From assembly GCA_964545715.1 (NCBI GenBank), contig CAZJHX010000079.1:1-49028 (forward strand): a stretch of 49,028 bases of DNA, written 5' to 3'. The position numbers were made by a program, and so were the translations under genes. The notes beneath the pieces were generated by a model that was not told where the DNA came from, ran no database searches, and was given only the letters and a program-made list of their open reading frames with translations. This DNA comes from CAZJHX01 sp964545715 (GTDB lineage Bacteria; Myxococcota_A; UBA9042; GCA-2863065). This document shows positions 17,971 to 25,422 of the stretch, piece after piece (positions within the stretch are counted from its first letter, which is position 1; each line of letters begins with the position of its first letter).

Positions 17971-17988
17971 AAGCAACCCGCGTGCCGA
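17971..17988 (-). promoter_or_regulatory. Candidate sigma54 (-24/-12) promoter
   Basis: Reading on the minus strand, TCGGCACG (17988-17981), CGGG and TTGCT (17976-17972) give GG-N10-GC spacing and match the YTGGCACG-N4-TTGCW consensus except one base. Transcription would start near 17961, about 50 nt before TTG 17911. TATAAC just downstream could instead serve a sigma70 promoter, but I saw no good -35 for it. An enhancer-binding site was not identified. Confidence 0.4.
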
Positions 17989-18066
17989 CGCCGTAATCGC
18001 TGTACGCGTCGGAAAAGCGATCGGATCAGTCCATCTTGGCGGAGTATTGGCCCCAGCCGATTTTGG

Positions 18067-18474
18067 TTACATTTGGGGCTCGGCGTCCCCAAGCGCCCCA
18101 TCGCGGGCAAACGCCAGGACGTGCCCGTCGGGGTCCACGCTGTAGGCGGCGATGTGGCCCCAGTCGCGTACTAGAAGCGGACTGGCCTCCGTCGCGCCTG
18201 CGCATAATGCGCGCGTGTGGAAGTCGCCGGGCTCGTCGACGAGCAGATACAGCTCTGCCCGAGGAGCGCCGGCGGCGGAGGAGGGATCGGCGATGGCGTC
18301 GCCCAGCAGCCGTCGGATGCCGGCCTCGGGCATCAGGCCCAGGACAGCCCCCTGAGCCAGGTCGAACTCGGTCATGCCGGGCACGTGCAGACGCGGCTGT
18401 TGCGCCAGCACCGCCGTGTAGAAGCGGGTCGCCGCGCCCTGATCCTTAACATAGAGGATGAAGTGCGCGGTCAT
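18067..18474 (-). CDS. VOC-family protein at the end of the biosynthetic operon
   Basis: A 135-residue VOC/bleomycin-resistance-type fold: MTAHFILYVKDQGAATRFY at the N-terminus, ELYLLVDEP in the middle and YSVDPDGHVLAFAR at the C-terminus. ATG 18474 is 7 nt after the carrier protein stop and follows a G-rich Shine-Dalgarno-like run, so it can be the last gene of the operon. Members may bind hydrophobic compounds or catalyse isomerisations. A self-protection or tailoring role is a guess from location. Bases 17912-18066 behind it hold the promoter region of the toxin-like gene. Confidence 0.75.
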   Translation of the reverse strand: MTAHFILYVKDQGAATRFYTAVLAQQPRLHVPGMTEFDLAQGAVLGLMPEAGIRRLLGDAIADPSSAAGAPRAELYLLVDEPGDFHTRALCAGATEASPLLVRDWGHIAAYSVDPDGHVLAFARDGALGDAEPQM

Positions 18475-18481
18475 CTGCCCC

Positions 18482-18739
18482 CTAAGCGGCGTAGGTGGCG
18501 CCTGCCGACGTGAGCGCCTCGACCAGCTGGTCGATGTTCTGCAGCTTGTTCAGCTCCGCGCGCGGAATCTTCACCTTCAGCTCGCGCATGCTGCAGGAGA
18601 CGACCTCGACGATGTCCAGGCTGGTGGCCCCGAGCTCTTTCATGGAGCGCGCGGTGTCGATCTCGACATCCTCCAGATCTTCCACGGTGTCGCGCAGGTT
18701 GGTGATAACGACGTCCAGCACTTGGTTGCGAGTCAGCAT
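18482..18739 (-). CDS. Acyl carrier protein of the beta-branching type
   Basis: An 85-residue carrier protein. Ser40 in LGATSLDIVEVV is the phosphopantetheine site. The GATS form, in place of the usual DSL, recalls the GANS motif I associate with carrier proteins of HMG-synthase cassettes (AcpK type). The following SMRELKVKIPRAELNKLQNI also fits that type. AAGGAG at 18748-18753 is 8 nt before ATG 18739, which decides the start against the ATA-flanked upstream ATG at 18757. It is the only carrier protein in the cluster. It must therefore serve as donor, acceptor or both, unless a housekeeping carrier helps. Activation is presumably by the PPTase at 27816. Confidence 0.9.
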   Translation of the reverse strand: MLTRNQVLDVVITNLRDTVEDLEDVEIDTARSMKELGATSLDIVEVVSCSMRELKVKIPRAELNKLQNIDQLVEALTSAGATYAA

Positions 18740-18753
18740 ATTAGCACTCCTTA

Positions 18754-19287
18754 TCAATGAGCTTTGTTAAGTGATTGGGTCACAGTGATCGTCTCGCCCT
18801 TGACGCTGTCGAGCAGGCCGCCGCACAGCGCCACAACGCAGGCGGATACGGCATCCACCGCCTCGCCGTCAGTCGGCGGGCGCACCACGTTGACGCGCAC
18901 GTCTTCGGCCATGAGATCGGCGGTAAGGTAGCGCGCCCAGGTCTCCATAACGGCGTCTTCGACCGAGCCGGGATCAGCCGGCCCGGCGGCGATCCCGACG
19001 TGATAGCGGGGATATCGGCCAAACAGCGTCCGAACCTGCTGCAGCGCGGCCACAAACGCCCAGGAGTCGTCGTGCGTCTCTCGGCAAACGGCGACCACCT
19101 CAACCTGGTCGTGGTCGACGCGGGCACTGGCCAGCGCTGACTTGAGGTCCTCGTCGGCAGAGGTCACGGTGACGGTGGCCGACAGCTCAGTAAAAGCCGC
19201 GGCGAGCGCCTGACCGCTCGGGCACTCAGCACCGCCGACCACCACGACCGCCTTACCGCTCAGATCGTTGATGACGCCGGCTACCAT
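18754..19287 (-). CDS. Catalytically dead SDR paralogue
   Basis: A 177-residue Rossmann-type protein. It aligns with the C-terminal neighbour at 19281: both have FGRYPxY near the middle and end with ALCxGLxDxxxGxxxTV. Here the cofactor loop is degraded (VVVGGAECPSG) and the segment that should carry the catalytic Tyr and Lys is deleted, leaving ADPGSVEDAVMETWARYLTA. It is therefore unlikely to be a reductase by itself. It overlaps the active SDR by 7 nt and could form a heterodimer with it, or be a decayed duplicate that is still translated. The good frame and tight packing argue for function. Confidence 0.7.
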   Translation of the reverse strand: MVAGVINDLSGKAVVVVGGAECPSGQALAAAFTELSATVTVTSADEDLKSALASARVDHDQVEVVAVCRETHDDSWAFVAALQQVRTLFGRYPRYHVGIAAGPADPGSVEDAVMETWARYLTADLMAEDVRVNVVRPPTDGEAVDAVSACVVALCGGLLDSVKGETITVTQSLNKAH

Positions 19288-20090
19288 GAGTCAGCCATGC
19301 CTTCGAGCCGGGGCCCCAGCGTAATCAGATTGTCGACCCATCGTGCGCCTCTATCCATCGTAACTACCTGCCCGTTGATGCCGTCCATCAGACCGCTGCA
19401 CAGCGCAAACGCCGCACCGGCGACCTCTTCCGGCGGTATGGAGAGCTCCGGAAAACGGTCGGCGAGAAAAGCCCCCGCCGCACCGAACACATCGCGATAA
19501 CTGTCGGTGAGCACCTGCCGGCTGCGCAGCGCGTTGACGTGCACGCCGTGATCGGCCAGCTCCAGCGCCATGCGGCGTACCAGACACTCCACCGCCGCCT
19601 TGGAGATGGCTACGTAGTCGTAGCCGGGGTAGGCGTGGTCCGGCCCGTCGGAGGACATCGCCAGGGCGTAGGCCGGATAGCGCCCAAACGTGTCGTGTAT
19701 CGCCTGCATATACGTGGCCAGCGGTCGGCTGGAGTACGCGAGGCTGCGAGTCATCGAGCGGCGCCGATGCTGCATCACGCCCTCGCCGCGCGGCACCACG
19801 CACACGTTGCTGATGAACACGTCCACGCCGTCGTGCTCGCGCTTGATCGCCGCCATGAGCGCCGTCGTGTCGTCCGCCTGGGAGACGTCGGCCTCCATGA
19901 TCAGCGGCGCCGGCGCACCGACCTCGGCAAACGCCGCCCGCACGGTGTCCTCGCAGGCCGAGCCCCACCGATGCGTCAGCAACGCGCGCGCCCCGCGCTG
20001 CCCGAACGCCAGCCCGCAGGCCAGCCCGATACCGCGCGTCCCGCCGGTGATGAGCACGGTCTGGCCGTGGTGACTAGTCGACAACGGCAT
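19281..20090 (-). CDS. SDR reductase, FabL-like enoyl-ACP reductase
   Basis: A 269-residue short-chain dehydrogenase with cofactor loop ITGGTRGIG. The catalytic stretch is GYDYVAISKAA, with Tyr157 and Lys164. Tyr-x6-Lys is the spacing of enoyl-ACP reductases (FabI/FabL), not the Tyr-x3-Lys of ketoreductases, and the TGGTRGIG start resembles FabL. Likely role: NAD(P)H reduction of the enoyl-ACP formed by the dehydratase, or of a 3-methylcrotonyl-type intermediate after ECH2. It overlaps the ECH2 gene by 17 nt and its dead paralogue by 7 nt. A ketoreductase role remains possible because a second Tyr (159) is present. Confidence 0.75.
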   Translation of the reverse strand: MPLSTSHHGQTVLITGGTRGIGLACGLAFGQRGARALLTHRWGSACEDTVRAAFAEVGAPAPLIMEADVSQADDTTALMAAIKREHDGVDVFISNVCVVPRGEGVMQHRRRSMTRSLAYSSRPLATYMQAIHDTFGRYPAYALAMSSDGPDHAYPGYDYVAISKAAVECLVRRMALELADHGVHVNALRSRQVLTDSYRDVFGAAGAFLADRFPELSIPPEEVAGAAFALCSGLMDGINGQVVTMDRGARWVDNLITLGPRLEGMADSW

Positions 20091-20838
20091 CGGCTCCCTC
20101 AGTGGATAGATAGTTCTCCAGGATGTGCTGGCGCGTCGCCGGGTGGCGGAAGCAGACCTGATGCATCAGCGACTCGGTCACCAGCGCCTCTTCGAACGCG
20201 CGCCGCCTGGGCAGCGCCAGCGCCCGCTTCAGCAGCTGCAGCACGCGGCGCGGCTTGTCGGCAAAGCGCGCCGCGATGTCCAGCGCCCGAGGCAGCACGT
20301 CCGCGCGGTCGACCACGGCGTTGACCTGCGCCGCCGACTCCAGCTGAGACCCGCGGAAGTATTGGCAGCCGAACATCATCTCGGCCGCGACATACTCGCC
20401 CACCGCCGCCTGCAGCAGCCGCGTGGTGCCCATGCCGGGCGTGAATCCCAGGTCCAGAAAGTTGCAGCCGTAGCGGCTCTGGCGGGCCATCACGACGGCG
20501 TCGCAGCTCAGGCCAAAGACCAGTCCGCCGCCCACCGCGGCGCCCGCCATCGCAGCGATCGTGGGCACCGGCACGTCGAGCAGGGCGCGGGTCAGCACCA
20601 GGTCGTAGGGGCTCATGCGGCCCTCGGCCAGCGCCAGCAGCACCTCGCGGTCGCCACCGGCACAAAACACGTCATCCAGGCCCCGCAGCACGCACGCGCG
20701 CACGCGCCCGTCCTCGGCGACCTCGCCCAGCCGCTGCACCAGCAGATCGATAAACGCCGGACCAAAGGCGTTGCGCCCCTTGTCGTCGCACATGTGCAGC
20801 ACGGCGACGCCGTCCGTTCCTACCTGAAGCTCGATCAT
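20074..20838 (-). CDS. ECH2: enoyl-CoA hydratase-like decarboxylase of the beta-branching cassette
   Basis: A 254-residue crotonase-fold protein. Oxyanion-hole segments FCAGGDREVL and AGAAVGGGLVFGLSCD are present. The stretch LDLGFTPGMGTTRLL matches the GFTPGMG signature of decarboxylating ECH2 enzymes (PksI/BaeI group). In that family it decarboxylates a 3-methylglutaconyl-ACP-type intermediate to leave a beta-methyl group. It starts with an ATGA overlap on ECH1 (20835-20838). Members often lack the catalytic Glu of true hydratases. The order KS, KR, HMGS, ECH1, ECH2 supports the assignment. Confidence 0.85.
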   Translation of the reverse strand: MIELQVGTDGVAVLHMCDDKGRNAFGPAFIDLLVQRLGEVAEDGRVRACVLRGLDDVFCAGGDREVLLALAEGRMSPYDLVLTRALLDVPVPTIAAMAGAAVGGGLVFGLSCDAVVMARQSRYGCNFLDLGFTPGMGTTRLLQAAVGEYVAAEMMFGCQYFRGSQLESAAQVNAVVDRADVLPRALDIAARFADKPRRVLQLLKRALALPRRRAFEEALVTESLMHQVCFRHPATRQHILENYLSTEGADAVVD

Positions 20839-21620
20839 GACGCCCCCTTGTCCGGTCGCGCGAACCAGTCCGGAAGCTCGCCCGCCTCCAGCCGCATCAG
20901 GGCCTCGACCACCTCGCGCTCGGACAGATGTGCGGTCGTGTGTCGGGCCCCCTCGGTGATCGCAGCGTTGCGCGACAGGTTGCCGATGATGGTCGTAAAC
21001 CGCTTGAGCCGCGCGACAGCCTTTGGTCGGCAGCGCAGCAGTCGCCGCTCCAGCCGCCGCACCGCCCGGTCCGGGTCCGCCGTCACCTGGTCGACCAGCC
21101 CCATCGCCAGCGCCTCATCGGGGCCCAGAGTCTCTCCTGACAGCGCCAGCCAGCGCACCCGCGCCACCGGCAGCCGCTCGCACAGCAGGGGCGCGATCAC
21201 GGCCGGAATCAGGCCCAACGGCAGCTCCGGCAGCGCAAACCGGGCGTTGGGACCGGCGATCGCCACGTCCGAGGCGGCGACAAGGCCCAATCCGCCGCCC
21301 AGCGCGGGCCCGTCCACCACACAGACCACCGCCTGAGGCATGGTTCGCATGCGCAACAGACAGCGCGCGTAGCGGCGCACATGAGGCCCGTGATCCGCGT
21401 CGCTCATCGCGGTAAAGGCCGCCACGTCGATGCCGGTGCAGAAGGCCTCCGAGTCGCCCGAGATGACGACTACACGACACTTCTCGTCCGCCTCGGCGCC
21501 CGCCAGCGCGATGTCCAGATCGGCCAGCGCGTTGACCCCCAACGCAGGCTTGCCGCACAGGCGAATGCGCCGCGTAGCAGGCGCGGAGGAGGAGTCGCTG
21601 ACGATCCGCATATGCGTCAT
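20835..21620 (-). CDS. ECH1: enoyl-CoA hydratase-like dehydratase of the beta-branching cassette
   Basis: ATG 21620 overlaps the HMGS stop (ATGA), giving 261 residues. The frame open upstream to 21797 is only a shadow of the HMGS gene. Crotonase motifs are FCTGIDVAAF and DGPALGGGLGLVAASDVAIA, with FALPELPLGLIPAVIAP. In beta-branching cassettes ECH1 (PksH/BaeH type) dehydrates the HMG-ACP adduct to a glutaconyl form, which ECH2 then decarboxylates. It is separated from ECH2 by a 4-nt overlap, so equal translation is expected. Confidence 0.85.
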   Translation of the reverse strand: MTHMRIVSDSSSAPATRRIRLCGKPALGVNALADLDIALAGAEADEKCRVVVISGDSEAFCTGIDVAAFTAMSDADHGPHVRRYARCLLRMRTMPQAVVCVVDGPALGGGLGLVAASDVAIAGPNARFALPELPLGLIPAVIAPLLCERLPVARVRWLALSGETLGPDEALAMGLVDQVTADPDRAVRRLERRLLRCRPKAVARLKRFTTIIGNLSRNAAITEGARHTTAHLSEREVVEALMRLEAGELPDWFARPDKGAS

Positions 21621-22846
21621 GACAGCTCGTACTCCCGCCGCCACGTCGAGACGCCGCGCAGCACCAGGCGCCCCCGGCCCGCGTACAGGCGCTCGTAGAC
21701 GTCGCCAAGCTCGGTAAAGTCCAGGCTGAAGTTGCTCTCGGACTTCAGGGCGCCGCGCGTGTGCTCCAGCCGGTCGTACTCGTCCACGCTGATCCACTCG
21801 CGCTGGTCGATCAGCGTCTGCAGGTCGGCCGCCGCGACGATCTCTTTTGCCCGTGGTCCGATCCGCGGCGCAAAGAACTCCGCGCAGGAGCCGGAGCCAT
21901 ACGAGAACATGCTGATCCGATCGCCGGCAGCCAGATCGTCACAGCCGTCCAGCAGCCCCATCAGCGCCAGGTACAACGCGGACGTGTAGGTGCCGCCGAG
22001 CTGGGTGGTGTACCGCAGCGCAGGCCGCGACTTGCGGTCGAAGTGCTCGCGAACGGCGCGGGCGCCCATCTTTTGCGACCGGCGCAGCAGCGTCCGATGC
22101 GCCTGGAAGGTCATGCCTCCGAACGGCACATGATAGAGGTGCTTGACGAAGCTCGAGTCGAAGTCGGGGTCGCCCGCCTGCGACTGGAAGTGTGCGTAGG
22201 CGCCCTCCAGCGCGTCGAGATAGGCGTACAGGCTGAACTGCACATTGCCCTCTTCGACGGCCGGCGTCGGCCGAAAGGTGTCCGCGACCTCGGTGGTCCA
22301 GTAGCCGTGCCGCGTCAGGTCCAGCTCCAGAACGTCGGGCTGGTCGCTGACGATCATGGCGGTCGCTCCCGCGCCCAGCACGTACTCCCAGGGCTTGCCC
22401 GGGTGCGCGCGGCTTTGATCACATGTGATCACCAGCGCCTTCTTGCCCGGCCGCACGCCCGACGCGATCCAATGCGCCGCCGTCATCAGCGCGGCCGTGC
22501 CGCCGTAGCAGGCGTGCTTGGTCTCGTAGTTGCGGCAGTTGGGCTGGATCTCGCACCAGCGCTGCACATACGTCGAGATCGGCTTGCCGAAGTCGGGCGA
22601 GGACTCGGTGCCGACGATGATCATCTCGATCTCGCGACGGTCCTCGTCGGTCAGCAGCAGCATGGCCGCGTTGACCGCCATCGTCACCGGATCCTCCCAC
22701 AGAGGATTCACCGACCGGGCGTCCACCAGCAGCTCTTTGACCGGGTGGTCGGGATCGTGCTGCCGCGCCCGCGCAAGCGTGGCCATATCCAGCGCCAGCG
22801 TGCAGGGGTACGCGACAATTCGCTCGATGCCGACGCTGGTGCTCAT
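21617..22846 (-). CDS. HMG-CoA synthase-like beta-branching enzyme
   Basis: A 409-residue member of the HMGS family. The catalytic triad is visible: Glu81 in IVGTESSPD, Cys113 in KHACYGGTAAL and His239 in LYHVPFGGM. FSYGSGSCAEFF near residue 320 matches the conserved GSG loop. In polyketide cassettes it adds an acetyl unit from a carrier protein to a beta-keto group. Length and motifs fit the PKS-associated group as well as MvaS. Neighbouring ECH1, ECH2, KS and ACP favour the PKS role over the mevalonate pathway; no other mevalonate genes are in view. The start is 1 nt after the ketoreductase stop. Confidence 0.9.
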   Translation of the reverse strand: MSTSVGIERIVAYPCTLALDMATLARARQHDPDHPVKELLVDARSVNPLWEDPVTMAVNAAMLLLTDEDRREIEMIIVGTESSPDFGKPISTYVQRWCEIQPNCRNYETKHACYGGTAALMTAAHWIASGVRPGKKALVITCDQSRAHPGKPWEYVLGAGATAMIVSDQPDVLELDLTRHGYWTTEVADTFRPTPAVEEGNVQFSLYAYLDALEGAYAHFQSQAGDPDFDSSFVKHLYHVPFGGMTFQAHRTLLRRSQKMGARAVREHFDRKSRPALRYTTQLGGTYTSALYLALMGLLDGCDDLAAGDRISMFSYGSGSCAEFFAPRIGPRAKEIVAAADLQTLIDQREWISVDEYDRLEHTRGALKSESNFSLDFTELGDVYERLYAGRGRLVLRGVSTWRREYELS

Positions 22847-22847
22847 C

Positions 22848-23594
22848 TCATCGGCTCCAGTCCAGCCCGCCGGTCACCGGGATCTCGGCGCCGTTGATGT
22901 ACGCGCCGCCCTCGGACGCCAGAAACGTCACCACTTTGGCCAGCTCGGACGGCTGCCCGACGCGGCCTTTGGGCATGGGGCAGAACTCTTTCCAGAACGC
23001 CTTGACCTGCTGCGGCATGGTCTCGCGCGTCATGTCGGTGTCAAAGAAGCCGGGCATGACCACGTTGGCCGTGATGCCCTTGCGCCCGTACTCCTTGGCG
23101 ATCGTGCGCGTCAGGCCATGCAGCCCGGCCTTGCTCGCCGCGTAGTTGACCTGACCGCTGCCGCCCTGGTGCTGCACCGACGACACGTTGATGATCCGAC
23201 CGAAGCGGTTGGCCAGCATGGCCGGCAGACACTGCCGAATGACGTAGAACGGCCCTGTGAGGTTGGTCGCGATGACCTCGTCCCACTCTTCGTCGGACAT
23301 CGAGATCGCCAGGTTGTCACGGTTGATGCCGGCGCAGTTGACCAGCACATCGATGGAGTCGTACTCGTCCAGCACCTGGTCGATCACGGTCTCCACGGCG
23401 TCCGAGTCGCGCACGTCCAGCTGGTAGGCCTGGACCTTGGCGTCCGGTCGCAGCGCCTTGGCCTGGGCCAGCACCTCTTCAGCCGCGCCGCCGTGCCGAA
23501 CATAGGCAAACGCGACGTCGTGCCCGGCCGCAACCGCGTCCAACACGATGCCGGCCCCGAGGCCCCGGGAGCCACCTGTTACAAAGTAGTTCAT
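22848..23594 (-). CDS. 3-oxoacyl-ACP reductase (FabG-type SDR)
   Basis: A 248-residue SDR with FVTGGSRGLGAGI, NCAGINRDNL, INVSSVQHQGG and the catalytic NYAASKAG (Tyr-x3-Lys), ending INGAEIPVTGGLDW. These are all standard FabG features. It reduces the beta-ketoacyl-ACP made by the adjacent ketosynthase. ATG 23594 shares a base with the KS stop (TGATG), and the gene is inserted between KS and HMGS, which are neighbours in most beta-branching cassettes. That placement links the reductive cycle with the branching step. Confidence 0.9.
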   Translation of the reverse strand: MNYFVTGGSRGLGAGIVLDAVAAGHDVAFAYVRHGGAAEEVLAQAKALRPDAKVQAYQLDVRDSDAVETVIDQVLDEYDSIDVLVNCAGINRDNLAISMSDEEWDEVIATNLTGPFYVIRQCLPAMLANRFGRIINVSSVQHQGGSGQVNYAASKAGLHGLTRTIAKEYGRKGITANVVMPGFFDTDMTRETMPQQVKAFWKEFCPMPKGRVGQPSELAKVVTFLASEGGAYINGAEIPVTGGLDWSR

Positions 23595-24874
23595 CAGTCT
23601 CTCCAGCGCCGATACAGCGCACAGCAGTTCAGGCCGCCGAAGCCGAAAGAGTTCTTCAGCATCACGTCCACCTGGTGCTCGACGGGCTCGTTGGCGCAGA
23701 CGTCCAGACGGACCTCGGGGTCCTGCTTCTCGATATTGATGCTCGGATGCAGGATGCCGCCCTTCATCTGCAGGATGGCGGCGACGGTCTCGACGGCCGG
23801 CGCCGACCAGCAGGTGTGGCCCAGCATGGACTTGGGCGCATTGATCTTGAGGCGACGCGCGTGGTCGCCAAAGACGTTCTCGATGGCCTTGACCTCGGAG
23901 ATGTCGCCCAGCGGAGTCGACGTGGCGTGGGCGCAGACGAAGTCCACCTCCTCGGGACGCACACCGGTACGCTTGAGCAGCCGCGTGATCGTCCGCGCCT
24001 GACCCGCGCTGGACGGGGACGGCAGATGACAGCCGTCGCTGGTAGCCGTGGCGCCCAGCACCTCGGCGTAGATGGTAGCCCCGCGATTCTGTGCGTGCTC
24101 CAGCTCTTCCAGAACGAGCGAAGCGGCGCCATGCGAGGGGACAAAGCCCTCGCGGCGCGTGTCGTACGGGCGGCTGGCCAGCGTCGGCTGGTCGTTGAAG
24201 CTCTGGAAGCTGATGGCCCCCAGCAGCGCCATGGCGTGCAGGCCCATGGCGGAGAAGTCCAGCACCCCGCCCACGACCACCGCCAGATCGTGCTCGTGAT
24301 GGCGGATCTCGTCGATGGCGGCGCGTATCGCGTGGTTGGCGCTGGCGCAGGCCCCGCCCATGGTGTAGCAGGCGCCCTGATTGCCGAGCAGCTCGCTGAC
24401 CGAGCCCGCGTGATCGGTGTCCAACAACAGCAGCGACGCCAGGGAGTCGATGTAGTCGGGATCGTCGTCGCGGAAGGTGTCGTAGTTGTCCGACGTGTAC
24501 TTCTCGTTGAGGTTGTGACCGCCCACCAGGGTGGCGCAGCGCGTCGGATCGGTCTCCGGCAGCCCCGCGTCGATCCAGGCGTCGGCGGCGACCGTCATCG
24601 AGATCCCCGTCGAGAACGGCGCCGTCCGGGCCAGCTTGCGCAGCCGCTTGTGCATCGACTCGGGCAGGTGCGGCCGCAGCGACGCAACCTTGGCGGCGCG
24701 ATCGTACTCGCTCAGATCGCCGCCGATCTTTGAGTAGACGGCCTCTTCCTTCAGCCAGTTCCAACGCGTAATCGCGCTCTTGCCGGCTACCAGATTGCTG
24801 TAGAACGTGTGCAGATCATCGCCGATGGCGGTGTTGATCCCCATGCCGGTGACCACGATGCGTCTGTCTTTCAA
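23594..24874 (-). CDS. Discrete ketosynthase (FabF-like)
   Basis: A 426-residue KAS-II-type enzyme from TTG 24874, preceded by AAGGAG about 9 nt upstream. The active site is intact: Cys176 in GGACASANHAI, His316 in AHATSTPLGD and His353 in KSMLGHT, plus GFGGLN near the end. In known HMGS cassettes the discrete KS is a malonyl-ACP decarboxylase with Ser in place of Cys. Here Cys is kept, so it may condense as well as supply acetyl-ACP. It is the only ketosynthase in the cluster and would have to act iteratively. The stop overlaps the FabG start. Confidence 0.9.
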   Translation of the reverse strand: MKDRRIVVTGMGINTAIGDDLHTFYSNLVAGKSAITRWNWLKEEAVYSKIGGDLSEYDRAAKVASLRPHLPESMHKRLRKLARTAPFSTGISMTVAADAWIDAGLPETDPTRCATLVGGHNLNEKYTSDNYDTFRDDDPDYIDSLASLLLLDTDHAGSVSELLGNQGACYTMGGACASANHAIRAAIDEIRHHEHDLAVVVGGVLDFSAMGLHAMALLGAISFQSFNDQPTLASRPYDTRREGFVPSHGAASLVLEELEHAQNRGATIYAEVLGATATSDGCHLPSPSSAGQARTITRLLKRTGVRPEEVDFVCAHATSTPLGDISEVKAIENVFGDHARRLKINAPKSMLGHTCWSAPAVETVAAILQMKGGILHPSINIEKQDPEVRLDVCANEPVEHQVDVMLKNSFGFGGLNCCALYRRWRD

Positions 24875-24894
24875 GGTGACCTACTCCTTGCTCG

Positions 24895-25422
24895 TTACTG
24901 CAGGTGATAAATCTCAAAGACGGTGACTACTTTCACCGCCCCATTCACCAGGACCTGCCCGATGCACGTCGACAGGTAGTCACCCGCCTCCAGCGCCAGG
25001 GCCAAAATAGTGACGTCGTCGCCGGGCTCTACGCCGCCGACAAACACGGTCTCCCGCACCTTCAGCAGCCGCAGCCGGCGCGGGATGTCGTCGGCGTCGA
25101 CCGACGCGCGACCTTTGGAGAGCAAGTGCTGCAGACAGATGCCCAGCTGGCCGATCATCTCGACCAGGAGCACGCCCGGATACACCGGCTCGCCCGGAAA
25201 GTGCCCCAGGAAGACGGGGTCGTCGGCAGCCACGTGCCGATAGCCGCGAATCGCGCCCGCCTCGATGTCAACCCGATCGATGGCGTCGACGAACAGGAAG
25301 GGGTCGCGGTGAGGCAGCATGCGCTCGATGTCGGCGCGTCCGAACTCGACGACGGTCGTGCCGGGACCGGGCTCGAAGACCGGATTGCGCCGCGCACGCT
25401 TGATAAAGCGCTCCTGGTTCAT
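24895..25422 (-). CDS. Hotdog-fold 3-hydroxyacyl-ACP dehydratase (FabZ-like)
   Basis: ATG 25422 overlaps the transferase stop (ATGA), giving 175 residues. The family motifs are MLPHRDPFLFVDAID and GHFPGEPVYPGVLLVEMIGQ, including the catalytic His (GHFP) and Glu (LVEM). FabZ normally reads GHFPxxPVMPGVL, so this is a close variant. The ~20-residue N-terminal extension before the hotdog core is unusual. Expected role: dehydration of 3-hydroxyacyl-ACP in the same reductive cycle as FabG and the FabL-like SDR. Confidence 0.85.
   Translation of the reverse strand: MNQERFIKRARRNPVFEPGPGTTVVEFGRADIERMLPHRDPFLFVDAIDRVDIEAGAIRGYRHVAADDPVFLGHFPGEPVYPGVLLVEMIGQLGICLQHLLSKGRASVDADDIPRRLRLLKVRETVFVGGVEPGDDVTILALALEAGDYLSTCIGQVLVNGAVKVVTVFEIYHLQ

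Noticed and set aside
21620..21797. N-terminal extension of ECH1
   Set aside because: It overlaps the HMGS gene, is Arg/Ala-rich, and the ATGA start at 21620 gives normal crotonase length.
22848..24764. 638-codon frame joining the ketoreductase with an upstream stretch
   Set aside because: Only the FabG part from 23594 is real. The upstream part is the KS gene read out of frame.
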